From contig CAIYQO010000082.1 in NCBI GenBank assembly GCA_903928345.1, forward strand, positions 1-64,000: a stretch of DNA of 64,000 bases. Direction: 5' to 3'. Positions 8,517 to 17,749 of the stretch are shown here, piece after piece (positions within the stretch are counted from its first letter, which is position 1; each line of letters starts with the position of its first letter). This DNA comes from an uncultured bacterium (GTDB lineage: Bacteria > Armatimonadota > Hebobacteria > CAIYQO01). The notes under the pieces are model-generated. The model was not told where the DNA came from. It ran no database searches and was given only the letters and a program-made list of their open reading frames with translations. The position numbers were made by a program, and so were the translations under genes.

Positions 8517-9905
8517 ATGGGTGACGTAACGACGACGGGCGTGCGGGTGGTACCGCCGCTGGACCCGACCTTTCTCCCCCTGGCGGTGGAAGTGCGGCGC
8601 TTCCGCGATGACGTGGCGGCGAGCGGTGGGGTGCCGCTGGCGCTGGCGGTTGAGCGCGGCGCGGGCGATGTCTCGCGCTGTGACACGGCGATCTTCCCGG
8701 CCGGGCACCCGCGGGCGGCGCGCAACTACCCCTACGTCGAGCGGCTGGTGAAGTCGCTGCTGTGGGCGCGCGGCGGGTGGCGCGTCTACGTGGGTGGCGC
8801 ACCGGAGCTGGCGGCGGCGCTGACGGCAGCCTATGCCCCCGGCGGCACGCGCGCCTTCGACGCCGACATTATGGGCCGCATATACGAGCAAGCCTTCACC
8901 GTCACCGCGTGCGACCTGGCCGCCATGCCCGCGGCGCAGGAGCCCACGCGCCAGGTGGGCGGGCATCTGGCCGGCTGCCGCATCGGCTTCGACGCCGGCG
9001 CCAGCGACCGCAAAGTGGCCGCGGTGCTCGATGGTGAGGAGATCTTCTCCGAGGAAGTCGTCTGGGACCCCAAGTCGCAGACGAACCCCGCCTATCACTA
9101 CCACGAAATCATGGCCGCGATGCACCGCGCCGCCGCGTGCCTGCCGCGGGTGGATGCCATCGGCGTCTCTTCCGCCGGCGTCTACGTCAACAACCGCGTG
9201 CGCGCCGCCAGCCTCTTCCGCGGTGTACCGCAGGAGCAGTTCGACGCGAAGATCAAGCCGCTCTTCCTCGACATCCAGCGCGCCTGGGGCGTACCGCTGG
9301 AGGTGGTGAACGACGGCGACGTCACGGCATTGGCCGGCGCTATGTCACTGGGCGAAAATGGCGTAATCGGCGTGGCGATGGGCTCCAGTGAGGCTGGCGG
9401 ATACGTCAACCCGGAGGGCCGCCTGACCTCGTGGCTCAACGAATTGGCCTTCGTACCCATCGACGTGCAACCCGGCGCCCCCGCCGACGAATGGTCGGGC
9501 GACCTGGGGTGCGGCGTGCAATACCTTTCGCAGCAGGCCGTGGCGCGGCTCATCCCCGTCGCCGGGCTGCCGATCGACCCCACCTTGAGCCAACCGGAGC
9601 AGCTCAAAGCCGTGCAGGCGCTGGCCGATGCCGGCGACCCGCGCGTGACGCCGCTCTATGAGACGATCGGCGTCTACCTGGGCTACGCGCTGGCCTACTA
9701 CGCCGAGTTCTACGACATCCGCCACGCGCTGGTGCTGGGCCGCGTCACCTCCGGCCCCGGCGGCCCGCTCCTGCTGGCACGCGCCCGCGAAGTCCTCCGT
9801 ACCGAGCGTCCCGACCTCCCCGCCACGATGGCCGTGCACCTCCCCGACGAGAAAAACCGCCGTGTCGGCCAGGCCATCGCAGCGGCCAGCCTGCCGGAGG
9901 CGTAG
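8517..9905 (+). CDS. ROK/ASKHA-type sugar kinase-like protein
   Basis: 462 residues; GAGGTGTTTCC precedes the ATG. An N-terminal 150-residue extension is followed by an actin-like ATPase core: CRIGFDAGASDRKVAAVLDG is the phosphate-1 loop with the DxGxSxxK pattern, GVSSAGVYVNN follows, and VVNDGDVTALAG is like the ROK catalytic NDxxxAxxGE region. A glycine-rich second nucleotide loop (GVAMGSSEAGGY) is also present. The cysteine zinc signature of many ROK proteins is not evident. It is probably a cytoplasmic carbohydrate kinase or sensor; the substrate is unknown. It stands alone between mnmE and a convergent gene. Confidence 0.75.
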   Translation: MGDVTTTGVRVVPPLDPTFLPLAVEVRRFRDDVAASGGVPLALAVERGAGDVSRCDTAIFPAGHPRAARNYPYVERLVKSLLWARGGWRVYVGGAPELAAALTAAYAPGGTRAFDADIMGRIYEQAFTVTACDLAAMPAAQEPTRQVGGHLAGCRIGFDAGASDRKVAAVLDGEEIFSEEVVWDPKSQTNPAYHYHEIMAAMHRAAACLPRVDAIGVSSAGVYVNNRVRAASLFRGVPQEQFDAKIKPLFLDIQRAWGVPLEVVNDGDVTALAGAMSLGENGVIGVAMGSSEAGGYVNPEGRLTSWLNELAFVPIDVQPGAPADEWSGDLGCGVQYLSQQAVARLIPVAGLPIDPTLSQPEQLKAVQALADAGDPRVTPLYETIGVYLGYALAYYAEFYDIRHALVLGRVTSGPGGPLLLARAREVLRTERPDLPATMAVHLPDEKNRRVGQAIAAASLPEA

Positions 9906-9910
9906 GACGA

Positions 9911-9979
9911 GAATAAACCACAAAGGCACAAAGGTCACGAAGGGATTATTTGTGACCTTTGTGCCTTTGTGGTTTATTC
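9911..9979. terminator. 28-bp perfect inverted repeat between convergent genes
   Basis: Arms 9911-9938 and 9952-9979 are perfect complements around a 13-nt loop. The arms consist of the CACAAAGG-type sequence seen in other intergenic spots here. Its place between two converging stop codons and the A/T-rich ends suggest a bidirectional terminator built from a dispersed repeat. Confidence 0.6.
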
Positions 9980-9991
9980 GGTTATCCCGTA

Positions 9992-11155
9992 TCAGATATC
10001 ATTCACCTTCGACATGCTGATATTGTCCACCGCGGCGGTGAATTTGCTGGTGCCGCCACCGAGCGAGCTGCCGTCGGAGATGCGCATCATGTAGATGCCG
10101 CTGAAGCCGCTGCCCCAGTGCACGTGGCCGGCCATGGTGATGTTGTCTTTAATGATGGTATAGGTGTCGGCGTCGTTGTCGAACTCGACGCTGAAGTGGT
10201 CCTTCTTATTGTAGACCCACGAAGCGTTCGTGGTGACGCTGCACCCCAGTTGGCAACTGAACTGGCGCGGGTTGCCGGTATCGACGAGGTAGGAGATGGA
10301 CCCGAGCCAACTGAAGTTGCCGCTGTTGTCGTAGCCGCCGAACCAGACCGTCAGGTTATTGGCGGTGGCGGCGCCCACGTAGCTGCACATCATGGAATCC
10401 CACTCGAAGCGCACGCGCCCGGTGGTGATTTTGTCGAAGGTGCATTCCAGCCGCGGCAGGTAGTTGCTGGTACCGTTGGCGGTGAGCAGCAGCGGCTTGT
10501 CCGTCAGATCGCCGGCAGCGGCGACAACCTCGCCGTCGTTGCCTGCCGCGCTGAAGAAGCTGGGCATGGTGCTGTCGATGCCGGTCTGATAAGCCGCCGT
10601 CGCCGGTGGGCTATTGAGGGTATCGCCGGTGAAGCTGATGGACGCCAGCGGGTACGGCGGCTTGGTGGTGATAATGGCATGCCCGTCCGCCCACCCGATG
10701 ACGGCGGCGTTGTTGTGACGCAGCGCGGTGTCCAGCGGCTGATACCAGATATTCGCCAGCGTGCCATCGTTGTTCTTCGGCGTGTGTGCGCCGTCGATGG
10801 TGAGCATCGTCGTTTCCGGCGCCGTGATCTCCCCCAGCGCGCTGCCCTGTACATTCACGTTGTAACAATAGGCGTTGGTCGTTTTCGTGCCCGCGGTGGG
10901 GCAGATCAGCACGCCGCGGTCCAGGTTGATGTCGCCCCATACCGTGTCCTTGCCGGGCAGCAACTCGTTATGATCCTGCGCGAACATCAGCAGGCCGGTG
11001 CACAGTTGACGCTGGTTATTCACGCACGTCGTCTGGCGGGCCTTCTCCCGCGCCTTGGCAAAGACCGGGAAGAGAATCGCGGCGAGTATCGCAATTATCG
11101 CAATTACAACCAGCAGCTCAATCAAAGTAAAGCCCACGGGACGACGGGGAAGCAT
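9992..11155 (-). CDS. prepilin-like protein with H-X9-DG box and C-terminal domain
   Basis: 387 residues. The N-terminal signal [20 protein letters not shown] is a canonical prepilin methylation motif. The DUF1559-like part follows ([20 protein letters not shown]), and [15 protein letters not shown] fits H-X9-DG exactly near residue 160. The remaining about 200 residues are beta-rich, with aromatic and Asn/Gly-rich strands that suggest a lectin- or LamG-like sandwich, but I cannot name it. GGAGG lies 7 bases before the ATG. A consensus promoter is just upstream (11210-11239). Confidence 0.85.
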   Translation of the reverse strand: MLPRRPVGFTLIELLVVIAIIAILAAILFPVFAKAREKARQTTCVNNQRQLCTGLLMFAQDHNELLPGKDTVWGDINLDRGVLICPTAGTKTTNAYCYNVNVQGSALGEITAPETTMLTIDGAHTPKNNDGTLANIWYQPLDTALRHNNAAVIGWADGHAIITTKPPYPLASISFTGDTLNSPPATAAYQTGIDSTMPSFFSAAGNDGEVVAAAGDLTDKPLLLTANGTSNYLPRLECTFDKITTGRVRFEWDSMMCSYVGAATANNLTVWFGGYDNSGNFSWLGSISYLVDTGNPRQFSCQLGCSVTTNASWVYNKKDHFSVEFDNDADTYTIIKDNITMAGHVHWGSGFSGIYMMRISDGSSLGGGTSKFTAAVDNISMSKVNDI

Positions 11156-11209
11156 ACTATTTCCTCCGGAGATGAGATACGGTAATGTCAGGCGATCATT
11201 ACTTCGTTT

Positions 11210-11239
11210 ATTTTACCGGGACACCTTTTAGTATGTCAA
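11210..11239 (-). promoter_or_regulatory. sigma-70-type promoter of the H-X9-DG prepilin gene
   Basis: On the minus strand TTGACA (11239-11234), an 18-bp spacer and TAAAAT (11215-11210) are present, 55 bp before the start codon. Confidence 0.65.
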
Positions 11240-11338
11240 GCTTCCTATGGAGCCACCGCACGCGTATCGTGCAAGAGGCCACGCTGCAACGTTCGGCGTG
11301 CCGGTGGCGTAAGGAGACGATTCTCACCGACCTAACCT

Positions 11339-11390
11339 CAATCGCCTCTGCGCTCTTTGCGCCTTTGCGGTTATTCGTGTTTCCTCGGCA
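11339..11390. repeat. copy of CTCTTTGCGCCTTTGCGG-type dispersed repeat
   Basis: The segment contains CTCTGCGCTCTTTGCGCC and TTTGCGGTTATTCGTG, a diverged form of the arms at 9911-9979. It lies just before the heparinase-like gene. A similar short stretch is found at about 17631-17668. Confidence 0.4.
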
Positions 11391-11452
11391 GGAACGACCT
11401 GTTCACGGTCGAAGAGTACCCTATCGCCATCCTTTCTTCGAGGAGTCAGGGT

Positions 11453-14400
11453 ATGAATTCCCACACCGAGTCCTTTACCGTGCGCGAGCAGTGCGGGCGC
11501 GCGTGGCACGATGAGCTGCTGTCCTTTCCGCTGACCTTTGCGCCGGGCGCGCAGCCCGACCTGCGCCTGGCGCTGGGTGCGGGGACGCCGTTGCCCACGC
11601 AGCTCACCGATGTACGCCGCCACCCAGACGGCAGCGTGGCGCGCGCTACCGCGTGGGTGCGGGTGTCGCTGGCGCCGGAGGAAGCGGTGACGCTGGGCGT
11701 GTTGCCCGCGGCGGAGGCGGCCTCGTCGCTGACGTGGACGGCGGTCGACGGTGGTTTCGAAGCCGCCAACGCGCACTTCGCCGTGCGGGTGCCGGCCTCG
11801 GGAACGTACGCCGCGGATGCCGTGCCCGGCCCGGTCACCGCGGTGCGCCTAAGCGCGTGGATCGGCGAAGGTCGCGTGGGTAGCCCCACCGCGCAGGTGG
11901 TCACCACCACGCTGCTGGAGCAGGGGCCGCTCTTCCTGCGCTGGTCGGTGCGCTACCACTTCGAAACGCGCCCGCTGGCCACGGTGACCTGCACCCTCTA
12001 CGCGGGCGAAGAGTTCCTGCACCTGCAGGAAAGCACCTCATACGACGCGGCCCTCGACTTCCGCTTCAACACCGTGCCCGGCCTCGCCCCTGACACGCTG
12101 CTCACCAAGGGCGGCGGCGAGCACATCGACCAGCAGTTGCGCACCCTCGACTACGCGCGCCCGGAGACGCTGGGCATCGTCGACTTCCACTCCGGCCACC
12201 ACCAGATGAGCCTGACCTGGGTCGGCCTCTTCCACGCGGACACGACGCCCTTTCTGGGCATCGTGGAACTCGACGGCGACCGCTGGACGAACACCTCCGT
12301 CAACCGCCTCTTCCTCACCATCGACCCGCCCGGCGCGCTGGAAATCGTCTCCCCCATGCGCGGTGGCTACAAGGCGTGGGCATTGGTCTGCTCCACCACG
12401 GCCCGCAACCTGAAACCGCTCGAGAACAAAACACCCAACCTGCTGAGCCGCATCCACACCCGCTACACGGAGATTCCGCTGCAAAAGGTGAAGGAGTGGA
12501 CCCTCGACTGGCCCGCGGAGGCGCCGGCGGAACGGCCCTTCCTGCAATGCGATGCCGCCGACGTGACCGCCGCCCGCGCACGCGTGCAGGCCGACCCCGC
12601 GCTGCTGCGCGCCTATACCGCCTGGAGCGCGACGCTGGACGCGGGCATCACCTTCACCGGCTCGCGCGCCAGCGCCTGCCTGACCGCCTGGGTGGCACTG
12701 GGCGAGGAACGCTATGCCCTGGAAGCCGCCGAGGCGCTGGAAGCGGAGATTCGCCGCAACATCGACCTTATCTGGGACGAGGGGATGTATATGCGGCTGA
12801 TCATCTTTGCCGGGCGGGCGATGAAGATGTGGCTGCAGGCCTACGACCTGCTGCGCGCCGGCGGCTATCTGGACGACGCCCGCGACGCACGCATCCGCCG
12901 CGACCTCGCCTTCCTCTCCTACGCCTTCGCCGACAACGAATTCTTCCCGCACCACCTCAACCTGGCCGACCACAACGACCCGGACAACTTCTACCACGGC
13001 CTGGGCGAGCGCATCGGCGACGCCATGTGCCCGCCGAACTTCCATACCGAGTACTTCACCACCTTCGGCATGATGGGGTGCACCTTCCGCACCCACCCGA
13101 TGGCGGCGGCCTGGCGCGCGCGCGGCGCCGCCCTTCTCAACCGGCAGTTGGAGACGCACTTCTACGACTCCGGCGCCTACAACGAGTCGCCCAACTACCA
13201 CGCGCACGTCTTCGTGATGCTCACCCAGACGGCGCTGGTGCTGCAGCGCGCCGGCGAGACGGACTTCTTCCAGCACCCGCGCGTGAAGGCGCAGTTCGAC
13301 TACTTCAGCCAGATGGCCACCCCGCCGATCCTGCTCAACGACGACGCCAAGCACTTCATCGCGCCGCACCTGCAGCTCGACCCCGACCGCGAGCGCTACG
13401 CCATGCTGCCCAGCAACGGCAACACCGGGCATAACTGCTCGGATACCCCGCTGCCCGTCGAGCTGGCGGTGGGCGCGGCGCTCTACCGCGACAGCGACCC
13501 CGACCTGTCCGCGCGCTGTATGACCACCTGGACGCGCGGCGGACGGCGCATCTCCAACCACTACGATGACCTGACCTTCCTGCTCGTTGCCGACCCGGCG
13601 CTGCCCTGTGCGGCGACGGTGGACGCCGTCAGCAGCGTGCTCACGGGGGCCTACGTCACCTTCCGGGGGAACCCGGAGACGGCGGACGAGGTGTATGTGC
13701 TCACCAAAAACGGCACCGCCACCCATCACAACGACTTCGACGAGGGCGGCTTTGCCATCTGGGCGTATGGGTCACCGCTCGCCGGCGACTTCGGCTACCA
13801 CGCCGACCACCAGGGCCGCACCTACGGCGTGGGGGAGACCTGGAAGCACAACTGTGTGGAGTTCGACGGCAAGTCCAGCGGCTACCTCGGCATCGAGCAG
13901 ACCAGCCCGCCCGAGCGCTTCCTCACCACCCCGCACGCCGACCTGCTGGTGAGCTACCTGCCGATCACAAACTTCCGCGACGTGAACATGACCTACATGG
14001 ATCGCGTGCCCGCGCGGCGCATCGAATACCGCCGCTACACGCTCTTCGTGAAGCCGCACTACCTGTTCGTCTTCGACAGCATCCAGGAGTGCGCCTACAC
14101 GCACCGCTGGTGGCTGCACGCGCAGGCGACGGACGTGACCATCGACGGCCCGCGCGCGCGCTTCACCGGCAAATTCGGGGTGGACTTGCTGGCGCACTTC
14201 GTCACCCCCGCCGCGCCGACGATCACCCCGGGCGAGTGGAGCGTGATGAAGCACATCAGCGCCGTGCAGACGCGCAACAACGACTGGCGCGTGCTGGTGG
14301 CCCCCGCGCGGCCCGACCAGGACTTCGCCGTCTCCGCCACCGCCGCGGGCCGCGTGGTCACGGTGACCACCCCCGACTACACAGACACCCTCTTCCTGTC

Positions 14401-14524
14401 CCACTTCCCCTTCGCCTACGAGGACGCCACCGTCGCCTTCCACGGCAAAGCCGCCGTCCTCCGCCGCACCGCCGCGGGGATGGAAACGACGCTGCTGGAC
14501 GGGGATGAGTTGCGGGTGAAGTAA
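11453..14524 (+). CDS. heparinase II/III-like protein
   Basis: 1023 residues. The start at 11453 is chosen because AGGAG lies 7 bases upstream; the longer reading frame from 11357 runs through intergenic repeat sequence. The first 350 residues are beta-rich (substrate-binding or FN3-like). A helical toroid follows (from LQCDAADVTAARARVQADP) with repeated aromatic and His residues (NYHAHVF, EYFTTF). The C-terminal beta-sandwich contains the heparinase II/III-type stretch THHNDFDEGGFAIWAYG and GDFGYHADHQGRTYGVGE. No signal peptide is visible, which is odd for a polysaccharide lyase; secretion by another route or an intracellular role is open. The substrate is unknown. Confidence 0.75.
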   Translation: MNSHTESFTVREQCGRAWHDELLSFPLTFAPGAQPDLRLALGAGTPLPTQLTDVRRHPDGSVARATAWVRVSLAPEEAVTLGVLPAAEAASSLTWTAVDGGFEAANAHFAVRVPASGTYAADAVPGPVTAVRLSAWIGEGRVGSPTAQVVTTTLLEQGPLFLRWSVRYHFETRPLATVTCTLYAGEEFLHLQESTSYDAALDFRFNTVPGLAPDTLLTKGGGEHIDQQLRTLDYARPETLGIVDFHSGHHQMSLTWVGLFHADTTPFLGIVELDGDRWTNTSVNRLFLTIDPPGALEIVSPMRGGYKAWALVCSTTARNLKPLENKTPNLLSRIHTRYTEIPLQKVKEWTLDWPAEAPAERPFLQCDAADVTAARARVQADPALLRAYTAWSATLDAGITFTGSRASACLTAWVALGEERYALEAAEALEAEIRRNIDLIWDEGMYMRLIIFAGRAMKMWLQAYDLLRAGGYLDDARDARIRRDLAFLSYAFADNEFFPHHLNLADHNDPDNFYHGLGERIGDAMCPPNFHTEYFTTFGMMGCTFRTHPMAAAWRARGAALLNRQLETHFYDSGAYNESPNYHAHVFVMLTQTALVLQRAGETDFFQHPRVKAQFDYFSQMATPPILLNDDAKHFIAPHLQLDPDRERYAMLPSNGNTGHNCSDTPLPVELAVGAALYRDSDPDLSARCMTTWTRGGRRISNHYDDLTFLLVADPALPCAATVDAVSSVLTGAYVTFRGNPETADEVYVLTKNGTATHHNDFDEGGFAIWAYGSPLAGDFGYHADHQGRTYGVGETWKHNCVEFDGKSSGYLGIEQTSPPERFLTTPHADLLVSYLPITNFRDVNMTYMDRVPARRIEYRRYTLFVKPHYLFVFDSIQECAYTHRWWLHAQATDVTIDGPRARFTGKFGVDLLAHFVTPAAPTITPGEWSVMKHISAVQTRNNDWRVLVAPARPDQDFAVSATAAGRVVTVTTPDYTDTLFLSHFPFAYEDATVAFHGKAAVLRRTAAGMETTLLDGDELRVK

Positions 14525-14533
14525 AGCACATGC

Positions 14534-14656
14534 TTGGGAGGGTGAGCGTACCCGCGAACCGCGGACGCATGAGCCGTGCATGAAAACAAAGGACGGTCTG
14601 CACGTGTGAACTACTCACGCGTGCAGACCGTCTCTGTATTCGCTCACGGCTCCCAC
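14534..14656. repeat. palindromic MITE-like intergenic element, copy B
   Basis: The left end matches copy A at 6195 over about 35 bp with three differences. The centre has a perfect 13-bp inverted repeat (14592-14604 and 14620-14632), and the right end is an imperfect copy of the outer arm. It separates two convergent genes and can serve as a bidirectional terminator. Confidence 0.65.
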
Positions 14657-14658
14657 CA

Positions 14659-15780
14659 TCACCACCCGCACAGCCGCGCCAGCTTCCGCGCGTAGTCCAC
14701 GTAGTTGGGCCAGGAGATGTCGGGGGGGATGCCGTGGTCGCAGCCGGGCAGGTAGCCGCCGTCGGCGATGACGGGGGCCAGACGGGCGAGTTCGGCGTCG
14801 AGGACGGCGCCGCCGGTGGCGATGGCGCGCTTATCCACCCCGCCCACGTAGCCCATCTGCCGCCCGAAGCGTTGGCGCAGCGCGGGCAGATCGGTGTGCG
14901 CGGCGACCTCCATGGGGCTGCACACGTTGATGCCCGCGTCGATCCACACCGGGATGAGTTCGTCCACGCAGCCGTCGGAGTCCAGATCGATCACCTGCCC
15001 GCCGCCGCCCTTCACGATCTCCACCCAGCGCGTGTAGGTGGGCAGCAGGAAGTCGCGCGTCATGGCGGGGGAGATCATGGCGTGCGCCTTGTACGCCATG
15101 TCCTCCGAGATACCCAGCCGGTCGATGGGCAGCTCCGCCGAAATGCGCGTCAGCAACACGCCGACGAACTCCGTCCACACGGCGACCATCTCACGCACGA
15201 AGTCGGGATCGTCAAGGAAAAGGGCGCATAGCCCCTCGAACCCACACCACTCGCGCAGTTGCCAGAAGGGGCCGTTCACCTGCACGCTCAGCACGGTATC
15301 GGTGCCGCGCAAGGCGGCGCAACTGGCGTGGAAATCGTCGCCGAAACGTCCTGGGGTGTCCACATCGTAGCGGGCACGCATGGCCTCCCAGTCCGCACGC
15401 GTCTCCACCGGAAATTTATGCCACTTCCGGGTGACGAAGTCACGCGGGACGCGCAGATAAGTGTAATCGAACGCGTCGCTGATCTCCACGATGGCGCCCA
15501 TCCAGTCCTGCACCACGTAGTGCCCGTCCGCGTGGGTGAGCACGCGCTCCTCGAAGGTGGGGAGCATCGCGAAGGAGACGGGCACCCCGCCATAGCCGCC
15601 GGTGTCCCGCGGCAGGCCGATGGTGTCATAGAGCACGGCGAGATAGTCCGCGTCCAGCGGCAATCCCTGCGTCGCCCACGCCCGCCGCGTGGACTCGCGC
15701 GGACCGCCGGGTTGCAAGAGGACACGGTCCGGCCCCCCAAAAAGGAGGGTGGCGAAGAAGCGCTCGCGGAAGGTCATCAT
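14659..15780 (-). CDS. uroporphyrinogen decarboxylase-family (URO-D/MtaA-like) protein
   Basis: 373 residues with start at MMTFRERFFATLLFG. A 12-codon extension to 15816 is possible but has no clear ribosome site. The sequence follows the URO-D TIM-barrel superfamily: N-terminal FRERFFATLLFGGPDRVLLQP, central EDMAYKAHAMISPAMTRDFLLPTY, and C-terminal GGYLPGCDHGIPPDISWPNYVDY. In heterotrophs of this type such proteins are not haem enzymes but probably corrinoid-dependent methyltransferase relatives of unknown substrate. No corrinoid protein lies nearby. Confidence 0.8.
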   Translation of the reverse strand: MMTFRERFFATLLFGGPDRVLLQPGGPRESTRRAWATQGLPLDADYLAVLYDTIGLPRDTGGYGGVPVSFAMLPTFEERVLTHADGHYVVQDWMGAIVEISDAFDYTYLRVPRDFVTRKWHKFPVETRADWEAMRARYDVDTPGRFGDDFHASCAALRGTDTVLSVQVNGPFWQLREWCGFEGLCALFLDDPDFVREMVAVWTEFVGVLLTRISAELPIDRLGISEDMAYKAHAMISPAMTRDFLLPTYTRWVEIVKGGGGQVIDLDSDGCVDELIPVWIDAGINVCSPMEVAAHTDLPALRQRFGRQMGYVGGVDKRAIATGGAVLDAELARLAPVIADGGYLPGCDHGIPPDISWPNYVDYARKLARLCGW

Positions 15781-15903
15781 ACCGGCATTTTGCCACGGCG
15801 GACGCGGATGCGTCAAGGCCGTGGGGCGTTAAGAAACCGGTACGCCGTAGCAGGAGTTTACGTTGACCGGCGGGTATTCAAATAACGGCAAAGGGGTGAC
15901 GAC

Positions 15904-16920
15904 ATGGCACGTATCGGGTTGATGGGCTGCGGCACGGTGGCGACGTATGGGCACCTGCCGGCGATTGCGGAGACGGCGGGGTTGACGCTGGCGGCGGTGT
16001 ATGACCCGTCGGCTATAGCGGTAGCAGCGGCGGCGGCGCGCTACGGCGTGCATGGCTTTACCGACGCGGCGGCCTTCTTCGCCGCCGGACTGGACGCCAT
16101 CACGATCACTTCCCCGGCGCCCGTGCACCGGCAGAACGTGGCAGACGCCGCGCGGCGCGGGGTGCATATCCTCTGTGAGAAGCCGCTGGGCACCGACGAG
16201 GACGAAATCGCCGGTATGATCCGCACTGCGGCGGACGCGGGGGTGCAGCTCTACACCGCCTTCGACTACCGCTTCAGCCCCGTCTCGCAGAGCATCAAGC
16301 ACCTGGTGGAGAGCCGCGCGGTAGGCGACGTGCGCGCGCTGCGGCTGATCTACATCTGGAACTGCCACGGGAAGTACGCCACCGTGGACGGCCAACGCGT
16401 GCTGCAGGCGCGGCGCGCGGCGCGCATGGACGAAGGCGGCCCGCTGGTCGACTGCGGCGTGCACCAGATCGACCTGGCGCGCTGGTGGACGGGCAGTGAG
16501 GTGGTGCGCTGGTCGGCCGCGGGCGCATGGGTGGACGCATTCACCGCGCCCGACCACCTCTTCCTCCACCTCGACCACGCCAACGGGGCGCATACGCTGG
16601 TGGAGATCAGCTACTCCTACGGCCACACCGCCACCGAGCCGTCCGCGCACTTCAGCTACGAGTTAATCGGCACCGAGGGGGTGATCCGCTTCGACCGCGA
16701 GGCGCGCCTCTTCGAAGTGCGCTCTACGCGCGGCACGGAGACACTGCCCGTGGCGCCGGAAAAGAATTTCGCCGGTATGTACGCCGCCCTCGCCTCGGCA
16801 CTGGCTCACGGCGGTTCCGACGTGCTGCCCACCGGCGCCGACGGGCTGGCCGCCACCCGCCTGGCCCGCGCCGCCACCGAGGCGGTGATGGCGGGACGGC
16901 TGCTAACGGTTCAGAAGTAG
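15904..16920 (+). CDS. Gfo/Idh/MocA family NAD(P)-dependent oxidoreductase
   Basis: 338 residues. The N-terminal Rossmann fold starts with IGLMGCGTVATYGHLPAI, an acidic residue follows the second strand (VYDPS), and the signature CEKPLGTDEDE is near residue 100. The C-terminal domain carries GGPLVDCGVHQIDLARWW, with the catalytic His-x-x-Asp arrangement expected for sugar dehydrogenases. AAGGGG precedes the ATG. It likely oxidises or epimerises a sugar or cyclitol. Its 3' end overlaps the convergent outer-membrane protein gene by 10 bp. Confidence 0.9.
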   Translation: MARIGLMGCGTVATYGHLPAIAETAGLTLAAVYDPSAIAVAAAAARYGVHGFTDAAAFFAAGLDAITITSPAPVHRQNVADAARRGVHILCEKPLGTDEDEIAGMIRTAADAGVQLYTAFDYRFSPVSQSIKHLVESRAVGDVRALRLIYIWNCHGKYATVDGQRVLQARRAARMDEGGPLVDCGVHQIDLARWWTGSEVVRWSAAGAWVDAFTAPDHLFLHLDHANGAHTLVEISYSYGHTATEPSAHFSYELIGTEGVIRFDREARLFEVRSTRGTETLPVAPEKNFAGMYAALASALAHGGSDVLPTGADGLAATRLARAATEAVMAGRLLTVQK

Positions 16921-17495
16921 TAGTTCACAAACGCCCCAACGTGGCTTCCGTTGATCGAGGCACCACCGGGCGCCTTGAACTGCTCACCCACGCCGCGCAA
17001 GGCCAGACCGATATGCGGGTCGAGTAGGTATTCCCCCTCGACCACCACACCGAGTGTATTGTCGAACGTCGTGCTGAGCGGTGAGGCCACGCCTTCGCCT
17101 TTGACCTCGGGATCGATCACGTACTGCAGCCCACCGCCGACGCGCCATTGTTTGTTGAGATGGTAGAAACCCAGCACATCGACCGGGATACGATCAAAGG
17201 ACAAACTCCCGTTGCTGGCATCATCGGTGGTGTCGCCTTGGTACCCCACACTGACACGCACGGACACGGGCGCGTCGGGGGAGCGGTAATCCAGGCCGAC
17301 CTGACCGGCAAACAGTCCACCGGAGGACAGGTCGCTCGAGGAGCCGTCGGTGTAATGCACCGTAGCGATCGTTTCTCCGCCGAAAGTCAAACCCAAGCCA
17401 ATAAAGGGACGCAAAGGGCGGTTTTCCGCAGTTTCGGCCTGAACGAGTAAAGCAGTAGCAAAGAGCAGCAAGCAAAGGGTCAACAGACGGTTCAT
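16911..17495 (-). CDS. small outer-membrane beta-barrel protein
   Basis: 194 residues with a signal peptide ending in VQA-ETAENR. The rest has alternating hydrophobic strands and a C-terminal FVNYYF with terminal Phe, the usual outer-membrane insertion signal. The ATG at 17495 follows AGGAGG by 5 bases; a TTG one codon earlier is less likely. It resembles OmpW- or OprF-type eight-stranded barrels in size, but no specific family is clear. Confidence 0.75.
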   Translation of the reverse strand: MNRLLTLCLLLFATALLVQAETAENRPLRPFIGLGLTFGGETIATVHYTDGSSSDLSSGGLFAGQVGLDYRSPDAPVSVRVSVGYQGDTTDDASNGSLSFDRIPVDVLGFYHLNKQWRVGGGLQYVIDPEVKGEGVASPLSTTFDNTLGVVVEGEYLLDPHIGLALRGVGEQFKAPGGASINGSHVGAFVNYYF

Positions 17496-17659
17496 CAATT
17501 CCTCCTAAATGGTGCCCAACGCGCGGTTGCGTCGTCAGGGTAGTCAATCGCTTACTATTATAATTTGCTTCGTTATCTTCGGTCAACTCTACCGGTGCGT
17601 ATCAGGCATGAGTAGCCACGTCATCTGCTTTGCGGCGCCTTTGCGCTCCCTGTGTCTTT

Positions 17660-17675
17660 ACGGTTACGTAACCGT
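17660..17675. promoter_or_regulatory. 16-bp perfect palindrome upstream of csaB
   Basis: ACGGTTACGTAACCGT is a perfect palindrome 75 bp before the csaB start, in an intergenic gap of about 250 bp. Size and symmetry fit a dimeric repressor operator. It could also be chance or part of the adjoining CTTTGCG-type repeat. Confidence 0.35.
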
Positions 17676-17749
17676 TTCCACCGTAGACGCGTTTGACGGC
17701 AGGAATTTGCCCCCCGCACCGTGAATTGTATTCTCGGTGGCAAATTGAC

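Noticed and set aside
9959-11185. 408-codon plus frame over the H-X9-DG prepilin gene
   Set aside because: It starts inside the inverted-repeat terminator, and the minus strand has prepilin signal, ribosome site and promoter.
12038-13729. 563-codon minus frame inside the heparinase-like gene
   Set aside because: Composition (Val/Arg/Gly/Glu/His repeats) is that of antisense shadow coding, and the plus strand has continuous family similarity.
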